Positions 15,213-24,980 are shown, numbered from the stretch's first letter. The stretch is DNA of 64,000 bases from Micromonospora_J zhanjiangensis (GCF_042650605.1 NZ_JBHSBN010000006.1:62001-126000), one strand, 5' to 3'. The notes: a model not told the origin generated them from the sequence alone. A program made the numbers and translations.

Positions 15213-16019
15213 ATGACAGCTAGCTACTTCGACCGGGGAACCGGCCGCATCGCGTACGACGTCCAGGGCGACGGCCCGCTGGTGCTCTGCGTTCCGGGGA
15301 TGGGGGTGCTCCGGTCGGCCTTCCGGTTCACCGTGCCGGCCCTGGTCGAGGCGGGTCACCGGGTGGCGACCATGGACCTGCGCGGACACGGCGACAGCGA
15401 CGCCGACTTCGACGCGTACGACGATCCGGCGCTGGCCACCGACATCCTGGCACTGATCGACCACCTCGGCGGGCCGGCGCTGGTGCTCGGTCACTCGATG
15501 GGGTCCGCCGGCGCCGTCATCGCCGCCGCCGACCGGCCGGACCGGATCGCCGGGCTGGCCCTGCTCGGGCCGTTCGTCCGCGACCCGAAGAGCAACCCGG
15601 CGATGGCGCTGGCCCAGCGGCTGCTGCTGACCCGCCCCTGGGGCCCGGCCGCCTGGGTCTGGTTCTACGGCACCCTCAACGCCGGTCGGAAACCGGCCGA
15701 CTTCGCCGCGGACACCGGCCGGATCCGGCAGAGCCTGCGCCGGGCCGACCACTGGCGCTCGTTCGTCCGCACCACCCGGACCAGCCACGCCCCGGCCGAA
15801 GGACGGCTCGCCGCGGTGCGCGCACCGGCCCTGGTGCTGATGGGCGAGCAGGACCCGGACTTCCCGGACCCGACCGCCGAGGGACGGTGGATCGCCGACC
15901 GGCTACGCGGTGAGCTGCTGCCGGTGCCCGAAGCCGGCCACTACCCGATGAGCCAGCGTCCGGACCTGGTCAACCCGGCCCTGGTCCAATTCGCGGGTAG
16001 GATCTTCACCCGTGCCTAG
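15213..16019 (+). CDS. Alpha/beta hydrolase
   Basis: 268 residues. The fold markers are LCVPGMGVLRSAFR (oxyanion region), DLRGHGDSD, nucleophile elbow GHSMGS, an Asp in LVLMGEQDPDFPDP and the catalytic His in PEAGHYPMSQRPD. ATG 15213 sits at the predicted transcription start. The 3' end overlaps the TetR gene by 8 bp, so they form one operon. The substrate is presumably related to the TetR ligand (inference). Confidence 0.9.
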   Translation: MTASYFDRGTGRIAYDVQGDGPLVLCVPGMGVLRSAFRFTVPALVEAGHRVATMDLRGHGDSDADFDAYDDPALATDILALIDHLGGPALVLGHSMGSAGAVIAAADRPDRIAGLALLGPFVRDPKSNPAMALAQRLLLTRPWGPAAWVWFYGTLNAGRKPADFAADTGRIRQSLRRADHWRSFVRTTRTSHAPAEGRLAAVRAPALVLMGEQDPDFPDPTAEGRWIADRLRGELLPVPEAGHYPMSQRPDLVNPALVQFAGRIFTRA

Positions 16020-16578
16020 GGCCGGCCTCACCCCGACCATCGTGGTCGCCGAGGCGGCCCGGGTCGCCGACCGGGTCGGCCTCGACCGGCTCACCCTGGC
16101 CGCCGTCGCCCAGCAGCTCGGCGTGGCCCTGCCCAGCCTCTACAAACACGTCCGCGGGCTGGACGCGTTGCAGCAGCAGCTCGCCGTCCGGGCTCTCGGC
16201 GAGCTGACGACGGCCCTGACCGACGCGACCGTGGGCCGATCCGGTCGGGCGGCCCTGCACGCCATGGCCGCGGCGCTCCGGGAGTACGCCCGCCGGCACC
16301 CGGGCAGCTACGCCGCCACCCTGCGAGCCCCGGACCCGAGCGACCCGGCGCACGTGGCCGCCGGCGAACGGACGGTCCGGATGATCTACGCCGTGCTGGC
16401 CGGCTACGGGCTGACCGACGACCAACTGGTCGACGCCACCCGGATGCTGCGCAGCGCGCTGCACGGGTTCGTCGCGCTGGAGGCGGCCGGCGGGTTCGGC
16501 CTGCCCCGGGACACCGACCGGTCGTACGAGCTGATGGTGGACGCCCTCGACGGCGCGTTCCGGTCCTGGCCGGGCTGA
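16012..16578 (+). CDS. TetR-family regulator (WHG-domain type)
   Basis: 188 residues. The N-terminal helix-turn-helix is IVVAEAARVADRVGLDRLTLAAVAQQLGVALPSLYKHVRG, and the C-terminal half contains LRSALHGFVALEAAGGFGLP, typical of WHG-domain TetRs. It likely represses its own operon through the palindrome at 15188-15204. GTG 16012 is inside the end of the hydrolase gene, so expression is coupled. Confidence 0.9.
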   Translation: MPRAGLTPTIVVAEAARVADRVGLDRLTLAAVAQQLGVALPSLYKHVRGLDALQQQLAVRALGELTTALTDATVGRSGRAALHAMAAALREYARRHPGSYAATLRAPDPSDPAHVAAGERTVRMIYAVLAGYGLTDDQLVDATRMLRSALHGFVALEAAGGFGLPRDTDRSYELMVDALDGAFRSWPG

Positions 16579-16594
16579 ACCCGCCGCCCGGCCG

Positions 16595-17260
16595 TCAGCC
16601 GGGCGAGCCCGGCCGGACCAGGCCCACCTCGTACGCCAGCACCGCGGCCTGCACCCGGTCGCGCAGCCCGAGCTTGGTCAGGATGGCGGACAGATGGGTC
16701 TTCACCGTCGCCCGGCTCAGGTACAACCGGTCGGCGATCTCGGCGTTCGACATCGCCCTCGCCACCAGGACCAGCACCTCGACCTCCCGGCTGGTCAGGC
16801 TGTCCAGACCGGTCGGTGGCACGCTCGGTCCGGGCAACTGTCCGGCGAACCGGTCCAGCAGCCGGCGGGTCACCGTCGGGGCCAGCAACGCCTCGCCGCG
16901 GGCCACCACCCGGATCGCCTCGGCCAGGTCGGCCGGCCGGGTGTCCTTCAGCAGGAACCCGCTGGCACCGGCCCGCAACGCGGCGAAGACCGGCTCGTCC
17001 AGGTCGAAGGTGGTCAGGATGATGACCCGGGCCGGATTGCCGGCGGCGACCAGCCTGCGGGTCGCCTCGATCCCGTCCAACCGCGGCATCCGTACGTCCA
17101 TCAGGATCACGTCGGGGCGGACCCGGCCGGCCAACTCCACCGCCGCCAGACCGTCCGCCGCCTGACCGACCACCGCGAGGTCGTCGCGCGCCTCGACGAT
17201 CATCGTCAGCCCGGCCCGGACCAGTTCCTGGTCGTCGGCGAGCAGCACCCGGACGGTCAA
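16595..17260 (-). CDS. NarL/LuxR-type response regulator
   Basis: 221 residues. A receiver domain (VRVLLADDQELVRAGLTMIV, phospho-acceptor Asp in VILMDVRMPRLDG) is followed by a LuxR helix-turn-helix (LTSREVEVLVLVARAMSNAEIADRLYLSRATVKTHLSAIL). Its GTG/ATG start overlaps the stop of the histidine kinase gene (4 bp), so the two form a two-component operon. Confidence 0.92.
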   Translation of the reverse strand: MTVRVLLADDQELVRAGLTMIVEARDDLAVVGQAADGLAAVELAGRVRPDVILMDVRMPRLDGIEATRRLVAAGNPARVIILTTFDLDEPVFAALRAGASGFLLKDTRPADLAEAIRVVARGEALLAPTVTRRLLDRFAGQLPGPSVPPTGLDSLTSREVEVLVLVARAMSNAEIADRLYLSRATVKTHLSAILTKLGLRDRVQAAVLAYEVGLVRPGSPG

Positions 17261-18363
17261 CAGGACACCTCCACCGGCAGGTGGGCCCGGACCCGGAAGC
17301 CGCCGTCGGGCAGCGGTCCGGCGTCCAGCGTGCCGCCGAGCAGGCGGGCGCGCTCCCGCATGCCGACGATGCCGTGGCCGCCGGTGGTCCCGTCGATGAC
17401 CGGCGACCCGCCACCGGCGCCGTCATCGGTGATCTCCACGTTGACCGCCGTCGGTGCGTACCGGACGGTCACCTCCGCCCGGCTCGCCCGGGCGTGCCGC
17501 AGGGTGTTGGTGAGCGACTCCTGCACGATCCGGTACGCGGACAGGTCGACGCCACCGGGCAGTGCCGACGCGGTGCCCTCCCGGCGTACCGCGACCCGCA
17601 GGCCCGCGGCGCGCAGCGTGTCGACAAGCGCGTCCAGCTGCCCCAGCCCCGGCTGCGGGCCGGCCGGGTCGACCGCGCCGTCCGGTCGCATGTCGGTCAA
17701 CAGCACGCGCAGCTCACCCAGCGCCTCCCGGGCGGCCGCCTGGATGGCCACCAGCGACTCCCGGGCCCGGTCCGGCCGGATGTCGAAGACGTCCTCGGCC
17801 GCTCCCGCCTGCAGGGCGATCATCGAGACGTTGTGCGCCACCACGTCGTGCAGTTCCCGGGCGATCCGAGCCCGCTCGTCGGCCACGATCCGCAGCCGCT
17901 CGTCCCGCCGGCGGACCGCCCGGCCGCGTAGCAGCTCGCCCCAGGCCCAGGCGAGGCCGAGTCCGGCCATCGCGATCAGCATGTCCCGCCAGCCCGCGGT
18001 GAGGCCCTTCCACGGCGTCGGCACCAGCAGCAGGCCCAACGCCCACAGCGAGACCCGGGGTGGCCGGAGCCGGGCCAGGTAGGTCAGCGGCACGTTCACC
18101 AACCCGAGCCAGCCGAGGTGCGGGCTGAGCAACTCCAGACCCACCCCGGCCAGCGCGGCGACCAGCACCGCCCACTCCGGGCGCCGGCGGATCCACAGCA
18201 GCGAACCGGCCTGCGCGGCGGCCAGCCCCACCGCGACGCCGAGGGCCGGCGCCGATCGGGGCCCGCCGGGCACGAACCAGGTGAGAACCAGGAGTACGAC
18301 GAAGACCAGCGCGGCGGTCGACGCGTCGATCCGTACGGCCGGTCGTCCGGGCACCTGGTGCAT
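17257..18363 (-). CDS. HisKA_3 sensor histidine kinase
   Basis: 368 residues. Four to six hydrophobic segments (about 15-140) precede the dimerisation helix ERARIARELHDVVAHNVSMIALQ with the phospho-His, and a HATPase_c domain (NTLRHARASRAEVTVRY, DDGAGGG, GGHGIVGMRERARLLGG). ATG 18363 is preceded by TACGAT-N6 and lacks a ribosome binding site, so it may be leaderless. The signal is unknown. Confidence 0.9.
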   Translation of the reverse strand: MHQVPGRPAVRIDASTAALVFVVLLVLTWFVPGGPRSAPALGVAVGLAAAQAGSLLWIRRRPEWAVLVAALAGVGLELLSPHLGWLGLVNVPLTYLARLRPPRVSLWALGLLLVPTPWKGLTAGWRDMLIAMAGLGLAWAWGELLRGRAVRRRDERLRIVADERARIARELHDVVAHNVSMIALQAGAAEDVFDIRPDRARESLVAIQAAAREALGELRVLLTDMRPDGAVDPAGPQPGLGQLDALVDTLRAAGLRVAVRREGTASALPGGVDLSAYRIVQESLTNTLRHARASRAEVTVRYAPTAVNVEITDDGAGGGSPVIDGTTGGHGIVGMRERARLLGGTLDAGPLPDGGFRVRAHLPVEVSC

Positions 18364-18724
18364 GTCCGGATCGTATTGCGCCCCGGACCGGCCGCCATCG
18401 GCCGCGGGACGGAGGTGCGCCGCCCACCTCGGCCGACGGACCTACCCGCGGCCTTCGCTCCGGGTCGGGCGGACCGGGGTCGACCCGACCCGCGCCGCCG
18501 GCGCTCAGGCCTGTTCGAGGGCCTCGCCGACGCCTCTGGCCAGGCCGGACGTGTGCTGGTCGGCCAGGATGTGACCGGCGGTGATCACCAACCTGCCCGG
18601 CGTATTCCACCCCGTCGCGGTCCCATGCCTGTCCGGCTGGCGAAACTTCCGCCCCGACGAACGCATAACAAAGGGGCGAGCGGGAAGCCAGGGCGGTCAC
18701 CGGGCTCGGGAGGTGGTATGGGAA
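18364..18724. other. Divergent spacer between histidine kinase and P-type ATPase genes
   Basis: 361 bases. It contains a 53-codon minus-strand frame (listed separately) and the upstream region of the ATPase gene. No other feature is supported. Confidence 0.4.
18505..18666 (-). CDS. Possible 53-residue small ORF
   Basis: Reads MRSSGRKFRQPDRH ... RLVITAGHILADQH, then TSGLARGVGEALEQA and stop. The second half looks protein-like and Arg-poor, unlike random GC-rich frames. There is no clear ribosome binding site. It could be the remnant of a gene or chance. Confidence 0.25.
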   Translation of the reverse strand: MRSSGRKFRQPDRHGTATGWNTPGRLVITAGHILADQHTSGLARGVGEALEQA

Positions 18725-21700
18725 ATGGCGCTCAACGGGTGGGCCCCCTCCTGGCTCCGCCCACCCGCGCACATTCCTGAGCTGGTCACCGGCTTGTCGC
18801 GGAGCACCGGGACGCTCGCCACCCGGTTCGCCCGGGCCGCCGGGCTGAACGGGCGGGGCGTGTGGTCCCGCCCCGGCCGGCACCACATCGAGGTGCACGG
18901 CGTCGCCCAGGTGGGCGCGGAACGGTTGGCCCGGCGGATCGAGCTGGCGCTGGCCCGGCTTCCCGGGGTGGCCTGGGCCCGGGTGAACGGCGCCTCCGGC
19001 CGGGTGGTGGTGGCGGTGACCCCACCCGAGCCCCGGTTGCGTGACCTGATCGCCACGATCGCGGCCGTCGAGCGTACGGACGGGGTGGAGGACGAGTGCG
19101 CGCCGCCGCGCCCGCCGGAGGAGGGACCGCGGACCAAGCGGGCGGTCTCCACCCTGGCCGCCGACGCGCTCGGCCTGGGCCTGGCGGCGGCCACGAAGAT
19201 CCTGCCGTTCACCCCGATTCCGGGCGAGCTGGCCAGCCTGATCAACGTGGTCGACCTGCACCCCCGACTGCACGAGTTGGCCGGCCGGGGCCTGCGCCCG
19301 GACCTGGCCAACTCGGCGTTCCCGCTCGTCGAGGCGGTGACCCAGGGCCTGGCCGGCGGCTGGGCCGGCACGGCGCTCGACGTCGCCCAACGAATCCTGC
19401 AGTGGGGCGAGGCGCACGCCCAGCTGGCGGCCTGGGAACGGGCCGAACCGATGCTGGCCGGCGACCCGGACCTCGCCGGCTCGCCACCGTGCCCGGCCGA
19501 GCGTCCCCGGCCCAAGCCGGACGGCCCGGTGGAGCGGTACTCCGCCCGGATCCTGGCCACCGGCGGGCTGGCCGGTGCCGCGGCGGCACCGGTGGTGGGT
19601 GTCAAACGGGCCGCCGCGCTGGCCCTGGCCGGCCTGCCGAAGGCGGGCGCGTCCGGTCGCGAGGGTTACGCGGCGAACCTCGGTCGGATGCTGGCCCGCC
19701 GCGGTGTGATCGCGATGGACCGGAGCGTGCTGCGCGAACTCGACCGGATCGACACCCTGGTGCTCGACGAGGACGTGCTGCGGTCGGACCGGGGCATGCT
19801 GACCGACCTCGTGCCGCTGCCCGGCGCCGACCCGACCGAGGTCGCCGCCCGGGCCTTCGGGCTGTTCGAGCCGGACTCGCCGGACCACATTCGGCAGGAC
19901 GGTCGCTGGCGGTTGGGGCCGGTCGAGCGGCTGGGGTTGCGCGGTCGCACCGGCGCGCGGGAGGCACGCCGGCTCGGCGCGGACGGCGCCACCGTGCTCG
20001 GTCTGGCCAACGGGGACCGGCTCGCGGCGGTGATCAGGGTCGAGGCGGAACTCGCGCCGGGTGCCGAGGCGCTGCCGGTGGCGGCCCGGTCGGCGGGCCT
20101 GCGACTGCTGGTCGCCGGCGCCGACACCGGGGACGGACGGTTCGGCGACGGACGGTTCGGCGACGGCGGTGTGCCGGGCGGCGCCGAGTTGCTCCGGTCG
20201 GTCCGCCAGCTTCAGGCCAACGGGGCGATGGTCATGCTCGTCTCGCGCGACCGGCGGGCGCTCGGGGCCGCCGACTGCGGGCTCGGCGTGTGGCGTCCCG
20301 GAGAGAAGCCGCCGTGGGGCGCGCACCTGCTGGTCGGTCCGGACCTGGACGCACCGGCCCTGGTGGTGACGGCGACCGGGCTGGCCCGGCAGGTGGCCCG
20401 GCACAGCGTGCGGCTGGCCGCCGCCGGCACCGGCGTTGGCGTGCTCGCCGCGCTCACCGGCAGCCGCGAACGGCTGCCGCGGCGGACGGTGGACGCGGTC
20501 AACGGCGCCGCCGGGGTGGCCCTGGCCAACGGCTGCTGGCAGGCCCGCCGGCTGCCCGGTCGGCCCGCCGAAAAACCGAAGCCGGCGCCGCCCTGGCACC
20601 TGATGCCGGTGGACGTCGTGCTGGCCCGGCTGCGCACCGACCCCGGTGGGCTGTCCACCGAGGAGGCGAACCGGCGCGCCCGGTCCCGGACCGGCGCCGG
20701 ATCGGACCGGGTCGGGTTGGGCCGGGCGTTCCTCGACGAAATCGCCAATCCGCTGACCCCGGTGCTGGCCGGTGGTGCGGCGCTGTCCGCCGCCGTCGGG
20801 TCGATCGTGGACGCCGGGCTGGTCGGTGGGGTGATCGGGGTGTCGGCGTTGGCCGGGGCCACGCAGCGGGTCCGCACCGAACGGTCGCTCGCCGAGCTGC
20901 TCGCCCGGTCCGCGGTGACCGCCACGGTCCGGCGGGACGGCACCGAACGGGTGGTCACCGCCGACGAGCTGGTGCCCGGCGACGTCGTGCTGCTCGACAC
21001 CGGTGACGCGATCCCGGCCGACTGCCGGGTGCTCGACGCGGCCGGGCTGGAGACGGACGAGTCCTCGGTGACCGGCGAGTCGCTGCCGGTCGGCAAGTCA
21101 CCGGAGCCGGTCGTGACGTCGACCGTGGCCGAGCGGCACTCGATGCTCTACGAGGGCACCACGGTGGCCGCCGGTCGGGCCACCGCCGTGGTGGTCGCCG
21201 TGGGCGCCGACACCGAGGTCGGTCGGGGCATGGCGCTGTCCCACGACGCCCCACCGACCAGCGGGGTGGAGGCCAGGCTCACCGGGTTGACCAGCACCGC
21301 GATCCCGCTCGCCGCCGGATCGGCGATCTCGGTCGCCGGGGCGGGACTGCTGCGCGGCGTACCGCTGGCCGAGTCGGCGGCCACGGCGGCGAACCTGGCG
21401 GTCGCCTCGGTGCCCGAGGGCCTGCCCTTCCTGGTCAGTGCCGCGCAACTGGCGGCGGCCCGGCGGCTGGCCGACCACGGCGCGCTGGTCCGCAACCCCC
21501 GCACCATCGAGGCCCTGGGCCGGGTGGACGTGCTGTGTTTCGACAAGACCGGCACCCTGACCGAGGGCCGGTTGCAGCTCGTCGGGGTCGGCGACGGCGA
21601 CCGGTACGCCCCGGTCGACGCGCTCGACGACGACCTGCGGACCGTCCTCGGCGCCGCGTTACGGGCCACCCCACCGGCGGACGGTGACGCGCAGTTGTCC

Positions 21701-23149
21701 CAGCAGACCGATCGGGCCGTGGTGGCCGGGGCGGACCGGATCGGCGCGCGGGTGAGCGCCGACGGGCACGGCTGGCGGTTGGCCGAGGCGCTGCCGTTCG
21801 AGCCGTCCCGGGGCTACTACGCGGCGGTGGGCAGCTGCCACGGCGGCTACCTGCTGGACGTCAAGGGCGCACCGGAACGGATCCTGCCGCGCTGCTCCCG
21901 CCGCCGCACCGGCGACACCGAGGAACCGCTCGACGAGCCGGGTCGGGACCGGTTGCGGGCGGCGCTCGACCAGCTCGCCGGCTCGGGGCACCGGGTGCTG
22001 GCGGTCGCCGAGCGGTCGGTGCCGACCGCCACCCTGACCGACGGCGAGGTCGACGCGCTGACCTTCGTGGGCTTCCTGGCCATCGCCGACGGGGTACGCG
22101 AGAGCGCGTCCCCCGCCGTCCGGCGGATCCGGGCCGCCGGGGTGCACACCATCATGATCACCGGTGACCATCCCGCGACGGCCGAGGCGATCGCCTCGGT
22201 GATCAGCCCGGACGGCGCCCGACAGCGGGTCAGCGTCGCCACCGACCTCGACGAACTCGACGACGAGGCGCTGGCCGACCGGTTGATGGCCACCGACGTG
22301 GTGGCCCGGTGCACCCCCGCGCACAAGGTGCGGCTGATCCAGGCGCTGCAGAAACGGGGTCGTACGGTGGCGATGACCGGGGACGGCGCCAACGACGCGC
22401 CCGCCATCCGGCTGGCCGACGTCGGGATCGCCCTCGGCCAACGGGGTACCCCGGCCGCCCGGGCCGCCGCCGACCTGGTGGTCACCGACGACCGGCTGGA
22501 GACCATCATCGCCACCCTGGTCGAGGGCCGGGCGATGTGGTCGTCGGTCCGGCACGCGCTGAGCATCCTGGTCGGCGGCAACCTCGGGGAGATCGCCTTC
22601 AGCGTGCTGTCCGCGGCGGTGACCGGCCGGTCCGCCCTCAACGGTCGGCAGCTGCTGCTGGTCAACCTGCTCACCGATCTGGCACCGGCGATGGCGATCG
22701 CCGTCCGGCCACCGGCGTCCGACGCCGACGACAGCCTGCTCGCCGAGGGGCCGGACCGGTCACTCGGGGCCAGCCTCAACCGGGAGATGGCGCTGCGGGC
22801 CGGCACCACCGCCCTCGGCGCCACCACCGGCTGGACGCTGGCCCGCTACACGGGCACCCAACGCCGGGCCAGTACGGTCGCGCTGGCCTCGCTGATCGGC
22901 ACCCAGCTCGGTCAGACCGTGCTGGCCGGTGGCACCAGCCCGCCCGTACTGGTCGCCACCGGTGCGTCGGTGGCGATGCTGGCCGCGATCGTGCAGACCC
23001 CCGGGGTCAGCCAGTTCTTCGGCTGCACCCCGCTCGGCCCGGTCGGCTGGAGCATCGCGGCCGGCAGCGCGGTCGGCGCCACCCTGGCCAACACCGCCGT
23101 CGGGCGCCGGTTGATCCCGCCACCGGAACCGTCACCACCGGCGGACTAG
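18725..23149 (+). CDS. Large CtpI/CtpH-like P-type cation ATPase
   Basis: 1474 residues, much longer than ordinary P-type ATPases but like mycobacterial CtpH/CtpI. Residues about 40-120 resemble a heavy-metal-associated fold without the CxxC pair. A long Ala/Arg-rich middle region follows. The ATPase core contains SSVTGESLPVGK (actuator), SVPEGLPFLV in the membrane (a P2-type PEGLP motif rather than CPC), DKTGTLTEG with the phosphorylated Asp near residue 940, MITGDHPATAEA and MTGDGANDAPAI. This suggests a divalent or alkali cation rather than Cu/Zn. ATG 18725 lies 13 nt after GGGAGG. The in-frame extension upstream is less protein-like. Ion unknown. Confidence 0.88.
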   Translation: MALNGWAPSWLRPPAHIPELVTGLSRSTGTLATRFARAAGLNGRGVWSRPGRHHIEVHGVAQVGAERLARRIELALARLPGVAWARVNGASGRVVVAVTPPEPRLRDLIATIAAVERTDGVEDECAPPRPPEEGPRTKRAVSTLAADALGLGLAAATKILPFTPIPGELASLINVVDLHPRLHELAGRGLRPDLANSAFPLVEAVTQGLAGGWAGTALDVAQRILQWGEAHAQLAAWERAEPMLAGDPDLAGSPPCPAERPRPKPDGPVERYSARILATGGLAGAAAAPVVGVKRAAALALAGLPKAGASGREGYAANLGRMLARRGVIAMDRSVLRELDRIDTLVLDEDVLRSDRGMLTDLVPLPGADPTEVAARAFGLFEPDSPDHIRQDGRWRLGPVERLGLRGRTGAREARRLGADGATVLGLANGDRLAAVIRVEAELAPGAEALPVAARSAGLRLLVAGADTGDGRFGDGRFGDGGVPGGAELLRSVRQLQANGAMVMLVSRDRRALGAADCGLGVWRPGEKPPWGAHLLVGPDLDAPALVVTATGLARQVARHSVRLAAAGTGVGVLAALTGSRERLPRRTVDAVNGAAGVALANGCWQARRLPGRPAEKPKPAPPWHLMPVDVVLARLRTDPGGLSTEEANRRARSRTGAGSDRVGLGRAFLDEIANPLTPVLAGGAALSAAVGSIVDAGLVGGVIGVSALAGATQRVRTERSLAELLARSAVTATVRRDGTERVVTADELVPGDVVLLDTGDAIPADCRVLDAAGLETDESSVTGESLPVGKSPEPVVTSTVAERHSMLYEGTTVAAGRATAVVVAVGADTEVGRGMALSHDAPPTSGVEARLTGLTSTAIPLAAGSAISVAGAGLLRGVPLAESAATAANLAVASVPEGLPFLVSAAQLAAARRLADHGALVRNPRTIEALGRVDVLCFDKTGTLTEGRLQLVGVGDGDRYAPVDALDDDLRTVLGAALRATPPADGDAQLSQQTDRAVVAGADRIGARVSADGHGWRLAEALPFEPSRGYYAAVGSCHGGYLLDVKGAPERILPRCSRRRTGDTEEPLDEPGRDRLRAALDQLAGSGHRVLAVAERSVPTATLTDGEVDALTFVGFLAIADGVRESASPAVRRIRAAGVHTIMITGDHPATAEAIASVISPDGARQRVSVATDLDELDDEALADRLMATDVVARCTPAHKVRLIQALQKRGRTVAMTGDGANDAPAIRLADVGIALGQRGTPAARAAADLVVTDDRLETIIATLVEGRAMWSSVRHALSILVGGNLGEIAFSVLSAAVTGRSALNGRQLLLVNLLTDLAPAMAIAVRPPASDADDSLLAEGPDRSLGASLNREMALRAGTTALGATTGWTLARYTGTQRRASTVALASLIGTQLGQTVLAGGTSPPVLVATGASVAMLAAIVQTPGVSQFFGCTPLGPVGWSIAAGSAVGATLANTAVGRRLIPPPEPSPPAD

Positions 23150-23203
23150 CCTGTCGGTCACGATTGGATCAGCGAGCGGTCCACACCGTCGCAGGTGTGC
23201 CGC

Positions 23204-23830
23204 TCAGTCGCCCAGCAGCCAGCCGTTCTCCTCGGCGATGCGAACCGCGCCGGCCCGGGTCCGGGCACCGGTCTTGCCGATCGCCGCCGAGAGGTGGTTG
23301 CGGACGGTGCCCTCGGACAGGTGCAGCTTCTCCGCCAGGTCGGCCGCCGTCCCGCCGCCCCGGGCCGCGCGCAGCACCTCGGTCTCCCGTTCGGTCAACG
23401 GGCTGCGACCGCTCGCCAGCGTCTCGGCGGCCAGCGTCGGGTCGACCACCCGCAGGCCGGCCTGCACCCGCCGGACCGCGTCGGCGAGCTGCCGCGCGGG
23501 GGTGTCCTTGACCACGAAGCCACTCGCGCCGGCCTCCATCGCCCGGCGCAGGTAGCCCGGCCGGCCGAAGGTGGTGACCACCAGCACTCGACAGCCGGGC
23601 ACCTCGGCGTGCAGGGCCGCGGCGGCGGCGATGCCGTCCAGGCCGGGCATCTCCACGTCGAGCAGGGCGACGTCGGGGTGGCTGCGCCGGGCCGCCTCGA
23701 CGACCTCGTCGCCCCGGCCGACCTCGGCCACCACCTCCAGGTCCGGTTCGAGGGAGAGCAGCGCGGCCAGCGCGCCCCGGACCAGCGCCTGGTCGTCGGC
23801 GAGCAGCAGCCGGATGGGTTGGGCGGTCAC
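23204..23830 (-). CDS. NarL/LuxR-type response regulator
   Basis: 208 residues: receiver domain (IRLLLADDQALVRGALAALL; Asp in VALLDVEMPGLDG) and LuxR helix-turn-helix (LTERETEVLRAARGGGTAADLAEKLHLSEGTVRNHLSAA). GTG 23830 overlaps the stop of the upstream kinase gene. With that kinase and the ABC exporter it forms a four-gene minus-strand cluster. Confidence 0.92.
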   Translation of the reverse strand: MTAQPIRLLLADDQALVRGALAALLSLEPDLEVVAEVGRGDEVVEAARRSHPDVALLDVEMPGLDGIAAAAALHAEVPGCRVLVVTTFGRPGYLRRAMEAGASGFVVKDTPARQLADAVRRVQAGLRVVDPTLAAETLASGRSPLTERETEVLRAARGGGTAADLAEKLHLSEGTVRNHLSAAIGKTGARTRAGAVRIAEENGWLLGD

Positions 23831-24957
23831 AGGCTGACCCGCAGCCGGAACCCGCCGCCCGGGCCGGCCCGGCCCACGGTCAGCCGCGCCCCCAGTTGGT
23901 CGGCCCTCTCCCGCAGGCCGCGCAGCCCGTGCCCGACGTCGGTGGGTGGGGCGGCGCCGGCCGACGGCCCGGCACCGTCGTCGGTGACCTCCACCCAGTT
24001 CCGGTCGGCTCCGATCACACACCGGCTCGCGCCGCTGTGCCGGACCACGTTGGTCACCGCCTCGCGTACCGCCCAACCGAACAACTCGCTGCGCTCGGGC
24101 GGCAACTCCCCGACGGTCGGCGGCAGTTCCGCCGCGATGCCGGCGGCGCACAGCGCGGTCCGCGCGCTGGCCAACTCGGTGTCCAGGTTGACCTCCCGGT
24201 AGGCGCCGACCGTGGTCCGCACGTCGGCCAGTGCCTCCCGGGACAGCCGTTCCAGGTCGGCGATCTCGACCGCCGCCCGCCGCGGGTCGACCTCCAGCAG
24301 CCGGCCGGCGAGTTCCGCCTTGACCGCGATCACCGTCAACGAGTGACCGAGAATGTCGTGCAGGTCGCGGGCCGTCCGGGCCCGTTCACCGGCCACCGCC
24401 AGGCGGTGGATCTCGGCCTGCGCGGCGATCAGTTCGTTGTTCCGCGTGTTCAGTCGCTTCACTCCGTGGATGGCGAACGCGGCCAGCAGGATGGCGAACG
24501 CCACCCCCTCGTCCGGCGCCCAGGCCGGTACGGCCAGCGGGCTCACCACCGGCACCGCGGCCAGCAGGACGACCACCAGCGCGGCGACCCGGGTCGGCAG
24601 CACCAACACGGCGGCGGTGCCGACGTAGACCAGGGTGACCAGCCAGTCCCCGCCGGTGGCCGGGATGGTCGACACCGCCAGCACCGTCAGCCCCGCCAGG
24701 AACAGCCACGCCTCCGACGCGGACACGCCCTGCCCGGCCCGCCAGATCCGGCGGATCCGGGTGAACAGCAGGACGTAGCAGAGGGCGAACGCGGCCAGCG
24801 CGACCAGTGACACCGTACGACCGACGCCCGGCGGGTGGTGCCACGCGGTGCCGATCGGCTGGCCCAAGTAGAACAGCCAGACCACACCGATCAGCCAGCC
24901 GATGCCCCGGCTGAGCGGGCTCATGTTCCGCTCGGCCGGGGCGGGCGACGAACTCAC
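23827..24957 (-). CDS. HisKA_3 sensor histidine kinase
   Basis: 376 residues. About five hydrophobic segments, then GERARTARDLHDILGHSLTVIAVKAELA with the phospho-His, then HATPase_c (REAVTNVVRHSGASR, GHGLRGLRERADQLGA). GTG 24957 is favoured because TAGTGT lies exactly 7 nt upstream on the minus strand and there is no ribosome binding site. ATG 24924 is an alternative. It resembles DesK-like kinases paired with drug or lipid ABC exporters. Confidence 0.9.
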   Translation of the reverse strand: MSSSPAPAERNMSPLSRGIGWLIGVVWLFYLGQPIGTAWHHPPGVGRTVSLVALAAFALCYVLLFTRIRRIWRAGQGVSASEAWLFLAGLTVLAVSTIPATGGDWLVTLVYVGTAAVLVLPTRVAALVVVLLAAVPVVSPLAVPAWAPDEGVAFAILLAAFAIHGVKRLNTRNNELIAAQAEIHRLAVAGERARTARDLHDILGHSLTVIAVKAELAGRLLEVDPRRAAVEIADLERLSREALADVRTTVGAYREVNLDTELASARTALCAAGIAAELPPTVGELPPERSELFGWAVREAVTNVVRHSGASRCVIGADRNWVEVTDDGAGPSAGAAPPTDVGHGLRGLRERADQLGARLTVGRAGPGGGFRLRVSL

Positions 24958-24980
24958 AGTGTCCACACTAGTCGGTCCGA

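Noticed and set aside
18364..18724. Extended N-terminus of the P-type ATPase starting at 18581
   Set aside because: GGGAGG upstream of ATG 18725 and the change in composition favour the shorter protein.
17714..20599. Very long minus-strand frame (961 codons) over the histidine kinase and P-type ATPase
   Set aside because: Arg/Gly/Ala/Pro-rich translation without motifs, antisense to a clear P-type ATPase and out of frame with the kinase; a high-GC shadow.
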